A DNA stretch of 64,000 nucleotides from Methylobacterium nodulans ORS 2060 (GTDB lineage: Bacteria; Pseudomonadota; Alphaproteobacteria; Rhizobiales; Beijerinckiaceae): the NCBI RefSeq assembly GCF_000022085.1, contig NC_011894.1, positions 1,390,501 to 1,454,500 of the forward strand, given 5' to 3'. The notes under the pieces are model-generated. The model did no database searches. It saw only the letters and a program-made list of their open reading frames with translations, and was not told where the DNA came from. Both the position numbers and the translations under genes were made by a program. Shown here in pieces: positions 41,931 through 51,961 of the stretch. The number at the start of each line of letters is the position of its first letter. The stretch's first letter is position 1.

Positions 41931-42287
41931 ATGAGCGAGGCATCCGCGTCCCTGACCCGCCGCGACTGGCCCACCCTGTTCCTGCGCGCGGTGCTGTCCC
42001 TGTTCCTGGGCCTGCCCCTCGGCGGCGTCCTCTACGCCCTCGGCGGCGTGGCGACGGCCTGGTACGCGCAGGACCCCATCCTGCAGCATCCCTGGATCCT
42101 GACCTTCCGCAGCCTCGGGACAGTGGTCGGCTACGTCTTCCTCGGCGGCTTCGCCTGGTCGCCGGAAGCCGGCTACGAGAGCCTGCACGGCTGGTACGCG
42201 GCAGGCGTCCTCTTAGCCTTCGTCCTGCTGAGCAGGCCGTGGCGCCGCCGCCCGGCTGCGGCGGAGCCCTGGCCCCGGGCCTCGTGA
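41931..42287 (+). CDS. small three-helix membrane protein
   Basis: 118 residues with three hydrophobic segments (LFLRAVLSLFLGLPLGGVLY, FRSLGTVVGYVFLGGFAW and WYAAGVLLAFVLLSRPW) and a basic, Ala/Arg-rich tail. No known family or motif. GGGAGAAG lies about ten bases before the ATG at 41931, which is therefore preferred to the ATG 18 bases upstream. It lies 69 bases after FlaF on the same strand; a motility link is only positional. Confidence 0.6.
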   Translation: MSEASASLTRRDWPTLFLRAVLSLFLGLPLGGVLYALGGVATAWYAQDPILQHPWILTFRSLGTVVGYVFLGGFAWSPEAGYESLHGWYAAGVLLAFVLLSRPWRRRPAAAEPWPRAS

Positions 42288-42309
42288 GGGTGCGGCCTCC
42301 GGGCCGCGC

Positions 42310-44127
42310 TCAGCCGCGGGGGAAGGCGGCGCGAAGATCGCCCAGCCCCTGCCGGATCGTCTTCAGGGCGAGTTCTTTTCCCAGCATGGCGATGTAGTGC
42401 TGGGCGGGATAGCTCGATGCCAGCCCGATGAGGCCGAGATCGATGATGTCCGGCAGGTCGTGCCGGAGCAGGGCGCCCGTCACCGCAGAGAGGCGGGCCC
42501 GCAGCCGCTGGCCGAGGGCAGCGAGGTCGACGGCATCCGGATCGGGCAGGTCTGGAGCCGGGATCTCGATCGGCGTCTGCATGCGCGGGGTCAGCGGGAT
42601 GATCGGGAAGGCCCTCTCCTGCTCCTGCCCCTCGACGGATCTGAACACCAGGGCATCCGCCGCTCCCGCATCCTCGCCGGGAGCGATGCTGCGCACCCCG
42701 TCCGGGGCCTGCTTGACGTACCACTTCCTCGCTTGGTCTCCGCGCTGGCGCACGAAATCGGCGAAGAGCGGGTTGCTCTCGCCCAGCATGAAGTTCCAGC
42801 GCAGGAAGGCCTGGGCATTGCGGCGGCCCAGCAGGTAGTCGTGCCGCCGGAAGGATTCGTGCAGGAACCCGCCGAACCCGCCGAGGATGCCGCAGGCGAT
42901 CGGGTGCTTCGGCGTGGGGTCGTTCCGGGTCGGGCGGCTCGGCACGATGGCGAAGCGCGAGAACACGCGGTCGTTCTGCGCGAGGGCCAGCTCTTCCGGC
43001 TTGAAGCGCGCCTGATCGACCAGGGTGCCGAGGAAATGCGGGACCACGCTGGTCAGGCGCAGATCCTCGCGGCCCGGCCCCTGCGGCAGACTCGCATGGT
43101 TCGGGAACGGATCGACCAGGATCATCGCCTTGCTGGCTTGGGCAGCGTTGCGGTTGTTCTGGCCGGCGCCCGCGGCCAGATAGCGCCGCGCGATCTCGAA
43201 GGGCTCGTTGTCGATCACGCCGCCATCCACGGCGATGAAGTCGTACTCGGCCGGGGGCGTCTCGACGTGAGGCAGGATGGTGTGGCGTTGCCCCTTCTCG
43301 TCCTGGTATTCGACCGGCGAGTTGACTTGGTAATCGCTGAACTGCCTCTTCAGCAGCCGGGCCTGCAGGCCGATCGGAAAGGCGCCGGTCGCCAGCGCCG
43401 CCTGCTTGAGCAGGAACCAGCGGCTCGACGGGTCGAGAGCGCCGCGCAGCGGCAATTCGTCGGTGTTCAGGGAGAAGAAGCCCGCCACCCTGTCCGGGGG
43501 GGCGTCCATCGGCCGGCTTCCGACCATGAACCGCATGGCGTCGCCGTGGTTCAGCATGCCGTAGAATTCGTCCTTGTCCTCTCCGAAGAGCTTGAAGGCG
43601 TACGGGACACCTCGGAGGTTCGAGGCCGTCATGATCAGGGCCACGTCGCGGGTGGCGCCGCGCCCGAGCCAGGATCGGCTCCTGCGCCGACGCTCGGCCC
43701 GCAGCGTGTTCTCGACGATCCGGTCGAGGATGGCGCAGTTCAGGACGGAGAGCACGCCGTCGTCGAGACCCCCCGGATCGAGCAGCGGCGCGATGTCGAT
43801 CTCCCGGACCCAGCTTGCATAGAGCCGGTTCGCCTCAGGCCCGGGCGGCTCCCCCGGACCGACATGCGTGAGGTCGGTGAACCAGCACAGGCTGGTGATC
43901 GCGGCCGTCATGCCGCCCGCCGATGCGCCGGCGATCACCGGAACCCGGACGCGATGCGTGGGGCCGTCCCAGGCCTCCTGCCGGGACCCGTTCGTGACGA
44001 ATCCCGTCATGCACGCCTCCTCGTAGGCGTCGAGCGCCTCGGTGATGAAATCCATCACCCCGGCCGAATAGGCCCCCGCCGAGATCGCACCGGCCATGAC
44101 GAAGCCGATCTCGAACCCGTCATCCAT
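42310..44127 (-). CDS. patatin-like phospholipase
   Basis: 605-residue lipid acyl hydrolase. The glycine-rich oxyanion region is GFVMAGAISAGAYSAGV (9-24), the nucleophile is Ser69 in GASAGG, and the catalytic Asp is Asp301 in the VDGGVIDNEPF motif. The protein is longer than a minimal patatin, with a C-terminal region (about 400-605) of no recognised fold. No signal peptide is seen; cytosolic or peripheral. It probably releases fatty acids from phospholipid. GGGAGGATCGCG supports the ATG at 44127; the upstream frame to 44175 is not conserved-looking. The upstream 150 bases are distinctly AT-rich (ATATACATATATCC), unlike the rest of the window, and may mark a transfer boundary. Confidence 0.88.
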   Translation of the reverse strand: MDDGFEIGFVMAGAISAGAYSAGVMDFITEALDAYEEACMTGFVTNGSRQEAWDGPTHRVRVPVIAGASAGGMTAAITSLCWFTDLTHVGPGEPPGPEANRLYASWVREIDIAPLLDPGGLDDGVLSVLNCAILDRIVENTLRAERRRRSRSWLGRGATRDVALIMTASNLRGVPYAFKLFGEDKDEFYGMLNHGDAMRFMVGSRPMDAPPDRVAGFFSLNTDELPLRGALDPSSRWFLLKQAALATGAFPIGLQARLLKRQFSDYQVNSPVEYQDEKGQRHTILPHVETPPAEYDFIAVDGGVIDNEPFEIARRYLAAGAGQNNRNAAQASKAMILVDPFPNHASLPQGPGREDLRLTSVVPHFLGTLVDQARFKPEELALAQNDRVFSRFAIVPSRPTRNDPTPKHPIACGILGGFGGFLHESFRRHDYLLGRRNAQAFLRWNFMLGESNPLFADFVRQRGDQARKWYVKQAPDGVRSIAPGEDAGAADALVFRSVEGQEQERAFPIIPLTPRMQTPIEIPAPDLPDPDAVDLAALGQRLRARLSAVTGALLRHDLPDIIDLGLIGLASSYPAQHYIAMLGKELALKTIRQGLGDLRAAFPRG

Positions 44128-44280
44128 CGCGATCCTCCCAAATCTCGAATCAATTTGGTGGATCACAATATACATATATCCTGAAGTGCCGGTAATCGTT
44201 TATTTCGGTATCAATACACCGTCATGTGTCGGACCGAATGCTGAAGGCTGCATTCAGACTGCGGAGTGGCACGCATGCTT

Positions 44281-44358
44281 GTCATACGATTTTCGATTGA
44301 TCTGTTCCGAGACGAGGACGCGCGGGATCCCCTCTCCCACTCGGGAGAGGGGATCCCG
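44281..44358. repeat. repeat family B, half copy; terminator of the ABC importer operon
   Basis: GATTGATCTGTTCCGAGACG, then a perfect 16-bp stem CGGGATCCCCTCTCCC / GGGAGAGGGGATCCCG (44323-44338 with 44343-44358). It begins 8 bases beyond the ATPase stop. It keeps one outer arm and the central palindrome of the complete copy at 11698. Confidence 0.8.
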
Positions 44359-44366
44359 CCGGGCGG

Positions 44367-46208
<1,842 letters not shown>

Positions 46209-46270
46209 GGGGGCTCCGGACAGGTCATTGGCGGTGCTGGAGGCCGCTTCGTCCCTAAATCGAAACTGAG

Positions 46271-46528
46271 ACGGCTTCCGGTTGATCCGTTCGGAGACAA
46301 GAGGGCGCGGGATCCCCTCTCCCGTGCGGGAGAGGGGTAGGGGTGAGGGTCCCGGACCCTGCCGCAGTAAAGCTCTGACGGCAGTGCTGGCAGCGGGCCG
46401 GTTCCATCTTCTTGCTGAACCACCTGGACCCTCACGCGCGATCTTCGATCGCCTGCCCCTCTCCCGCACGGGAGAGGGGTTCCCCGCGCAGACTCGTCTC
46501 GGAAGGAATCAACCGGAAACCGTATGAC
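46271..46528. repeat. repeat family B, complete copy split by a 118-base insert
   Basis: The left half (46271-46337) ends in the near-palindrome CCCCTCTCCCGTGCGGGAGA (46314 on). The right half (46456-46528) begins with its exact reverse complement. Between them lie 118 bases with their own inverted ends (GTGAGGGTCC / GGACCCTCAC). Located between the ATPase start and the second permease stop inside the importer operon. The remaining bases of this 386-base gap show nothing else. Confidence 0.8.
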
Positions 46529-46594
46529 ATGCGTGGAGGCCAGATCGGCCTCATGCCGAAGCGCCCGCCGGGATCGGATCGTGGACACAGGCCC

Positions 46595-47518
46595 TCACAG
46601 CACCCGCCGCGGGTCGAGCGCGTCGCGCAGGCCGTCGCCGATGAAGTTGATCGACAGCACGGTCAGGAAGATCGCCGCGCCGGGAAACAGCGCCCAGTGG
46701 GGCGCCACGTCGAGATGGTCCTTGGCGTCGAACAGGAGCCGGCCCCAGGTCGGGATGTCGGGCGGGAAGCCGAGGCCGAGGAACGAGAGGGTCGATTCGG
46801 CGATGATCGCCGCCGAGACCTCGATCGTCGCCGCCACGATCACCGGCCCGAGCGCGTTCGGCAGGATGTGGCGCGTCACCTGATGCCAGGGCCCCGCGCC
46901 CTGCGCGCGGGCCGCCTCCACGAATTCCTTCTCGCGCAGGGACAGGAACTGCGCCCGCACCAGCCGCGCGACCGGCATCCAGCGCAGGCCCCCGATCACC
47001 GCGACGATCATCACGAACACGCCGCCCTCGATCCCGAACACCTCCTTCAGCCGGTCGCGGAACAGATAGATGACGAGGAGGAGCAGGGGCAGCTGCGGCA
47101 GGGACAGGAACAGGTCGGTCATCCACATCAGCGCCGGGTCGAGGAAGCGGCGCGACATGCCGGCCACCGCCCCCACCAGCACGCCGACGAGCGTCGCCAC
47201 CAGCATGGCCGCGAAGCCGACCGCGAGCGAGATCCGGCCGCCATAGATCATGCGGGCGAGGAGATCCTGCCCGAGATCGTCGGTGCCGAAGGGGTGCTGG
47301 GCCGAGGGGCCCTGGAGCATCGCCGAGAAGTCGATCTCGTCGATGGCGACCGGCCAGAGGAGCCCGCCGAGCACCACCCCCAGCACCAGCGCGGCGAGGA
47401 CCACGCAGCTTCCCACCGCCAGAGGGTGGCGGCGGAAGCGCCGCCAGGTGTCCCGGCCCGAGGCGGCCGGTGCGGCCGCCGCCTCAGCGGAAGGAGATGC
47501 GAGGGTCGAGCCAGCCAT
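46595..47518 (-). CDS. dipeptide-type ABC importer permease, DppC/OppC-like
   Basis: Inner-membrane permease of 307 aa with about six helices, an N-terminal cytoplasmic stretch (RDTWRRFRRHPLAVGSCVVL) typical of OppC-like subunits, DEIDFSAMLQGPSAQHPFGT preceding the LGTDDLGQDLL-type motif (FGTDDLGQDLLARMIYGGRI), and the EAA loop EAARAQGAGPWHQVTRHILP. It pairs with the DppB-like subunit whose gene it overlaps by 35 bases. It forms the translocation pore for peptides or similar amides. Confidence 0.92.
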   Translation of the reverse strand: MAGSTLASPSAEAAAAPAASGRDTWRRFRRHPLAVGSCVVLAALVLGVVLGGLLWPVAIDEIDFSAMLQGPSAQHPFGTDDLGQDLLARMIYGGRISLAVGFAAMLVATLVGVLVGAVAGMSRRFLDPALMWMTDLFLSLPQLPLLLLVIYLFRDRLKEVFGIEGGVFVMIVAVIGGLRWMPVARLVRAQFLSLREKEFVEAARAQGAGPWHQVTRHILPNALGPVIVAATIEVSAAIIAESTLSFLGLGFPPDIPTWGRLLFDAKDHLDVAPHWALFPGAAIFLTVLSINFIGDGLRDALDPRRVL

Positions 47519-48443
47519 ACAGGAGGTCCGCGACGAGGTTGAACAGCACGACGAGGCAGGCGAACACGAAGGTCACCGCCATCACCACCGGCGTGTCGTT
47601 GGCGAGCATGGCGTTGATGAGCAGCGAGCCGATGCCCGGCACCCGGAAGATCTGCTCGGTGACGATGGCCCCGCCGAACACCGCCGGGATCTGCAGCGCC
47701 ACCAGGGTCACCACCGGGATCAGCGCGTTGCGGGCGATGTGGCGCAGCGTGACCACGCGCTCGCTCAGGCCCTTGGCGCGGGCCGTGGTGACGTAGTCGA
47801 GGCGCGCCACGTCGAGGACGGAAGCGCGCACGTAGCGGGTGTAGGAGGCGGCCTGGAACAGGCCGAGCACCGCGATCGGCATGATCGCCTGCCGGACGTG
47901 CTCCCAATACCAGCGCCAGCCGGTCGCCGCGATGTCCGCGTTGTAGACGAAGGGCAGCCAGTCGAGCTTGAGGCTGAACAGCAGGATGAACAGCAGCCCG
48001 GTGAAGAAGGTCGGCAGCGAGAAGCCCACGAAGGCGAGCGTGTTCGCCACCTGATCGAGCAGCGAGTAGGGCCTGAGCGCCGCCAGGATGCCCACCGGCA
48101 GCGCGATCAGGAGCGCCAGCACCTGCGAGGAGCCGACGACGAACAGGGTGGTCGGCAGCCGCTGCAGGATCAGGACGTCGACGTCGATGCGGCTCGCGAA
48201 GGAGAAGCCCCAATCCCCCCGCAGCATCGCCGCGAGCCAGTGCAGGTAGCGCACCAGGATCGGGTCATCGAGGCCGAACTTGGTGCGCAAGGCCGCCCGT
48301 ACCTCGGGCGGCACGTTGGGGTTGGTGGCGAGTTCCCCGAATGGGTCCCCCGGCGCGAGCGCCAGGACGGTGAACAGGATCAGGCTGATCCCGATCAGGC
48401 TCGGGATCGCGATCAGGAGGCGGCGGAGGAGATAGGCGCCCAT
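47484..48443 (-). CDS. dipeptide-type ABC importer permease, DppB/OppB-like
   Basis: Inner-membrane permease of 319 aa with six helices. It starts YLLRRLLIAIPSLIGISLIL, includes ALAPGDPFGE and the conserved LRTKFGLDDPILVRYLHWL periplasmic helix, and carries the EAA motif TARAKGLSERVVTLRHIARN followed by NALIPVVTL. The family ending WLDPRISFR is present. The gene follows the binding-protein gene by 27 bases and overlaps the DppC-like gene. Confidence 0.93.
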   Translation of the reverse strand: MGAYLLRRLLIAIPSLIGISLILFTVLALAPGDPFGELATNPNVPPEVRAALRTKFGLDDPILVRYLHWLAAMLRGDWGFSFASRIDVDVLILQRLPTTLFVVGSSQVLALLIALPVGILAALRPYSLLDQVANTLAFVGFSLPTFFTGLLFILLFSLKLDWLPFVYNADIAATGWRWYWEHVRQAIMPIAVLGLFQAASYTRYVRASVLDVARLDYVTTARAKGLSERVVTLRHIARNALIPVVTLVALQIPAVFGGAIVTEQIFRVPGIGSLLINAMLANDTPVVMAVTFVFACLVVLFNLVADLLYGWLDPRISFR

Positions 48444-48470
48444 GTGCGGCGCTCCAGGCTCGCGTCGCGC

Positions 48471-50261
48471 TCACGCCTCCTTCCACCATTCGGCGAGGTA
48501 GGCCAGCGAGCTGTCCCAGCCGGTCTGGGGCGACCGGAGCTTGCCGTTGACGGCCGAGACCTGGGCGCGGTGGAGGAGCGGCACCACGTTCTCCGAGACC
48601 GCGATGTCGTTCATCCGGATGAAGAGGGCGGCGCGCTTCACGAGGTCGAGCTCTTCCTGAGCGGCGCGGTAGCAGGCATCCGCCTCGGCGTTGCGCCAGC
48701 GGCAGACATTGCGGCCCTGCCACTTGTTCTCCTTGGTGGCCGCCTCCCAGGACACGTATTGCAGCATGAACACGGCCGGGTCGGCCTGCGTCATGTTCCA
48801 GGTGTACATCTGCATGTCGGCGTAGAAATGCGGATAGGTGTCCGGGTTCGCCACGTCGGATGAGAAGAACACCGAGCCCGGGATCGATTTCAGCTCCATG
48901 TCGATGCCGGCCTTCTGGGCGGACTGCTTGATGATGGCCTGGGTCTTCTGGCGGGGAGCGTTGATCGAGGTCTGGAAGACGAATTTGAGCCGTTTGCCGT
49001 CCTTGGCGCGGATGCCGTCGCCGCCCTTCTTCCAGCCGGCCTCCTCCAGGATCTGCGCCGCCTTGTCGGTGTCGAATGCGAAGGAGGTGTTCTTCGAGCG
49101 GAACATCTCCGGGCCATTGAGGATGTTGGCGGTCGCCCGGCCGGTGCGGCCGTAGATGAATTGCTGCACCGCCGTCCGGTTGACGACGAGGTGCATCGCC
49201 TTGCTCACGGCCGGGTCCGAGAAGGCGGGGTGCTGCGTCTTGAGCGAGGCGCGCTCGCCGTCGACCTCCGTCCAGGGATCGGTGGCGTTGAGCAGGATGA
49301 ACTCGACGTTGCCGCCATAGTACATCTCGACGCGCCCCTTGCCCTCGGCTTCGAGGCGCTTGAGGAGTTCGTCCTCGACCTGCATGTTCCAGGCGTAGTC
49401 GTACTCGGCCGTCTGCAGCACGGCGCGGGCGGCCGAGACCGCGTCGCCCCCGCCCTTCATCTCGATCGAGTCGAAGAAGGGCCGGTTGGGCACGTGGTAG
49501 TCGGGGTTGCGCACGCCCCGCAGGATGTCGCCGGGGCGGAACTCCACGAACTTGTAGGGACCCGTGCCGACCGGAGCGAGGTTGGCGGGCGCGTCGCGGG
49601 ACTTCTCGCCGATATAGGCCTCGAAATGGTGCTTCGGGATGATCATCCCGGCGGTGGACACGAAGGCGTCGGCCCAGAACGGCGTCGGCCTGTCGAACAG
49701 GATCCTGACCGTGAGGTCGTCGATCTTCTCGACCTTGATATCCTTGTAGCTGCCCGACGTCACCGCGGCGGTGGCGGGGTTGGCGGCATATTGCCAGTTG
49801 AAGACGACGTCGTCGGCGGTGAAGGGGCGGCCGTCGTGCCATTTCACCCCGGGCTTGAGCTTCCAGGTCACGGAGCGGCCGTCCGCCGTGACGCCGCCAT
49901 TCTCGCGGCTCGGGATCTCGGCCGCCAGGATCGGGAACAGGTTGCCGTCCGGGTCCCAGGCCGCGAGCGGCTCGTAGAAGATGCGCGAGCCCTCCTGGTC
50001 CTTGGTGCCGACCGCGAAATGGGGGTTGATGAGGGTCGCGGCCTGCCAGAACAGGAGCTTGAGCGGGCCGCCGCCGCCTGCCTTGTCGGGCTTGTAGGCG
50101 GCGCGCAGATCGGCCGCCTGGGCGAGGCCCTCCTGTGCGAGCATCATGCCAGCCATCGGGGCGGTGAGGCCGAGCGCCACCATCCGCTGCACGAAGCCGC
50201 GGCGCGAGAGCCGGCCGTCCTTCACCTCGCCGATCAGGTTCCGCAGGTCCTGCTCGTTCAT
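48471..50261 (-). CDS. Tat-exported peptide-type ABC substrate-binding protein
   Basis: 596-residue class II (SBP_bac_5) binding protein. The N-terminus carries a Tat-type signal: SRRGFVQR (residues 19-26) followed by MVALGLTAPMAGMML and an AQA cleavage region. Family elements are SRIFYEPLAAWDPDGNLFPI, the WKLKPGVKWHDGRPFTADDV motif, PVGTGPYKFVEFRPGD and the C-terminal AFDTDKAAQILEEAGW. It captures the substrate for the importer genes downstream. The same frame stays open far upstream but only as the antisense of the amidohydrolase. Substrate is unknown; the divergent AbgB-like gene suggests an amidated amino acid or peptide. Confidence 0.93.
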   Translation of the reverse strand: MNEQDLRNLIGEVKDGRLSRRGFVQRMVALGLTAPMAGMMLAQEGLAQAADLRAAYKPDKAGGGGPLKLLFWQAATLINPHFAVGTKDQEGSRIFYEPLAAWDPDGNLFPILAAEIPSRENGGVTADGRSVTWKLKPGVKWHDGRPFTADDVVFNWQYAANPATAAVTSGSYKDIKVEKIDDLTVRILFDRPTPFWADAFVSTAGMIIPKHHFEAYIGEKSRDAPANLAPVGTGPYKFVEFRPGDILRGVRNPDYHVPNRPFFDSIEMKGGGDAVSAARAVLQTAEYDYAWNMQVEDELLKRLEAEGKGRVEMYYGGNVEFILLNATDPWTEVDGERASLKTQHPAFSDPAVSKAMHLVVNRTAVQQFIYGRTGRATANILNGPEMFRSKNTSFAFDTDKAAQILEEAGWKKGGDGIRAKDGKRLKFVFQTSINAPRQKTQAIIKQSAQKAGIDMELKSIPGSVFFSSDVANPDTYPHFYADMQMYTWNMTQADPAVFMLQYVSWEAATKENKWQGRNVCRWRNAEADACYRAAQEELDLVKRAALFIRMNDIAVSENVVPLLHRAQVSAVNGKLRSPQTGWDSSLAYLAEWWKEA

Positions 50262-50504
50262 CGGCCTTGCCCTTTCGTGTCGACCACCGGCAGCATGCAC
50301 CAGTCGCGGGCGTCCGCAAGCGGCCCGCTGCGCGGGCCAGCGCTTTACGGACCAGCCCTTTACAAGTCTCGCGCCAACATCCCGGCCCGGGGGGCCTGCT
50401 TGGCGCCCGGGAGCCCTGCGGCGGCCCGCCTCCGCAGACGGGCCCCCGGCCTGCATATCTGGGAGGCGCCCCGGGGGCGCCCAGGCCCGAACCGGAGGGA
50501 TCCG

Positions 50505-51920
50505 ATGGACAACCGCAACGCCCTGTGGCGGCAGGTCGACGCCCACAAGGACCGGCTGATCGCCCTGAGCGACCAGGTCTGGGGCACGCCCGAGGTCTGC
50601 TACACGGAAGCGCGCTCGGCCGCCGCCCATGCGGCCGAGCTGCGCCACCAGGGCTTCCGGGTCACGGAGGGCGTCGCCGGGATCCCCACCGCCCTCGTCG
50701 GCGAGGCGGGGGAGGGCGGGCCGGTGATCGCCTTCCTCGGCGAGTACGATGCGCTGCCGGGCCTGAGCCAGGAGGCGGGCGTGGCGGAGCACCGGCCGAT
50801 CGAGGCGGGCGGGCACGGCCATGGCTGCGGGCACAACCTGCTCGGCGCGGCGGCCTTGCTCGCCGCCACCGCCCTCAAGGACTGGCTCGCCGAGACGGGC
50901 CGGCCGGGACGGGTGCGCTATTACGGCTGCCCGGCCGAGGAGGGCGGGGCCGCCAAGGCCTTCATGGTGCGGGCCGGCGCCTTCGCGGATGCGGATGTCG
51001 CCATCACCTGGCATCCGTCGAGCTTCTGGGAGGTCGCGCCGCCCCTGGCGCTCGCCAACACCCGGGCCGATTTCGTGTTCACCGGCCGGGCGAGCCACGC
51101 GGCCGCGGCCCCCCATCTGGGGCGCAGCGCGCTGGACGCCGTCGAGCTGATGAATGTCGGCGTCAATTACATGCGCGAGCACATGCCGAGCGACGCGCGG
51201 GTGCATTACGCGCTCCTCGATACCGGCGGCATCGCCCCGAACGTCGTCCAGGCCCATGCCCGGGTGCGCTACTCGATCCGCGCCCGCGACCTGCCGGGCA
51301 TGCTCGAACTCGTCGAGCGGGTGCGCAAGATCGCCGAGGGCGCGGCCCTCATGACCGAGACCATGATGGAGATGCGGGTCGTCAGCGCGGTCTCGGACCT
51401 CGTCGGCAACACGCCGTTGGAAGAGACCCTGCAGCGGGTCATGGCGGAGCTCGGGCCCCCGCATTTCGATGAGGAGGACCGCGCCTTCGCCCGCGCCATC
51501 CGGGCGACGCTCTCGGGCAGCGACATCGCGGCGGTCTACCGGACCATCGGCATGGCGCCGACCGACGCGCCGCTCGCCGATTTCCTCGTGCCCGCCGACG
51601 CTAGGCGCAACCCGGCGATCGGCTCGACGGATGTGGGCGACGTAAGCTGGGTGGTGCCGACCGTGCAGGCCCATGCGCCCACCGTGGCGATCGGCACCCC
51701 CTTCCACACCTGGCAGGTGGTGGCCCAGGGCAAGAGCCCGGCCGCCCACAAGGCGATGGTGCAGGTGGCCAAGGCCATGGCGGCGACGGGTGCCGCCATG
51801 CTCGCAGATCCGGACCTGATGGAGGCCGCCAAGACGGACTTCAGGGCACGCACGGGGAGCGGCTACGTCTCGCCGCTGCCGCCGGAGGTGGCGCCCCCGC
51901 TGCGGATGTCGGTGGAGTAG
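50505..51920 (+). CDS. M20-family amidohydrolase, AbgB-like
   Basis: Cytosolic dizinc hydrolase (471 aa). Landmarks are the N-terminal LIALSDQVWGTPEVCYTEAR, FLGEYDALPGLSQEAGVA, the metal-binding GHGHGCGHNLLG, GCPAEEGGAAKAFMVRAG, the dimerisation domain with SHAAAAPHLGRSALDA, and GSTDVGDVSWVVP near the end. This arrangement matches the p-aminobenzoyl-glutamate hydrolase subunit AbgB and related indole-acetyl-amino-acid hydrolases. CCGGAGGGA supports the ATG. It is transcribed away from the importer's binding-protein gene, consistent with import followed by cytoplasmic amide cleavage. No AbgA partner is present. Confidence 0.88.
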   Translation: MDNRNALWRQVDAHKDRLIALSDQVWGTPEVCYTEARSAAAHAAELRHQGFRVTEGVAGIPTALVGEAGEGGPVIAFLGEYDALPGLSQEAGVAEHRPIEAGGHGHGCGHNLLGAAALLAATALKDWLAETGRPGRVRYYGCPAEEGGAAKAFMVRAGAFADADVAITWHPSSFWEVAPPLALANTRADFVFTGRASHAAAAPHLGRSALDAVELMNVGVNYMREHMPSDARVHYALLDTGGIAPNVVQAHARVRYSIRARDLPGMLELVERVRKIAEGAALMTETMMEMRVVSAVSDLVGNTPLEETLQRVMAELGPPHFDEEDRAFARAIRATLSGSDIAAVYRTIGMAPTDAPLADFLVPADARRNPAIGSTDVGDVSWVVPTVQAHAPTVAIGTPFHTWQVVAQGKSPAAHKAMVQVAKAMAATGAAMLADPDLMEAAKTDFRARTGSGYVSPLPPEVAPPLRMSVE

Positions 51921-51961
51921 GGCCCCAGGGGCTAGGCCCCTCCGGGGCGCATCCCGCCGGT

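Noticed and set aside
46338..46455. Insert in repeat B as an insertion sequence
   Set aside because: Only 118 bases, no transposase and no obvious target duplication other than the palindrome itself; listed as a repeat instead.
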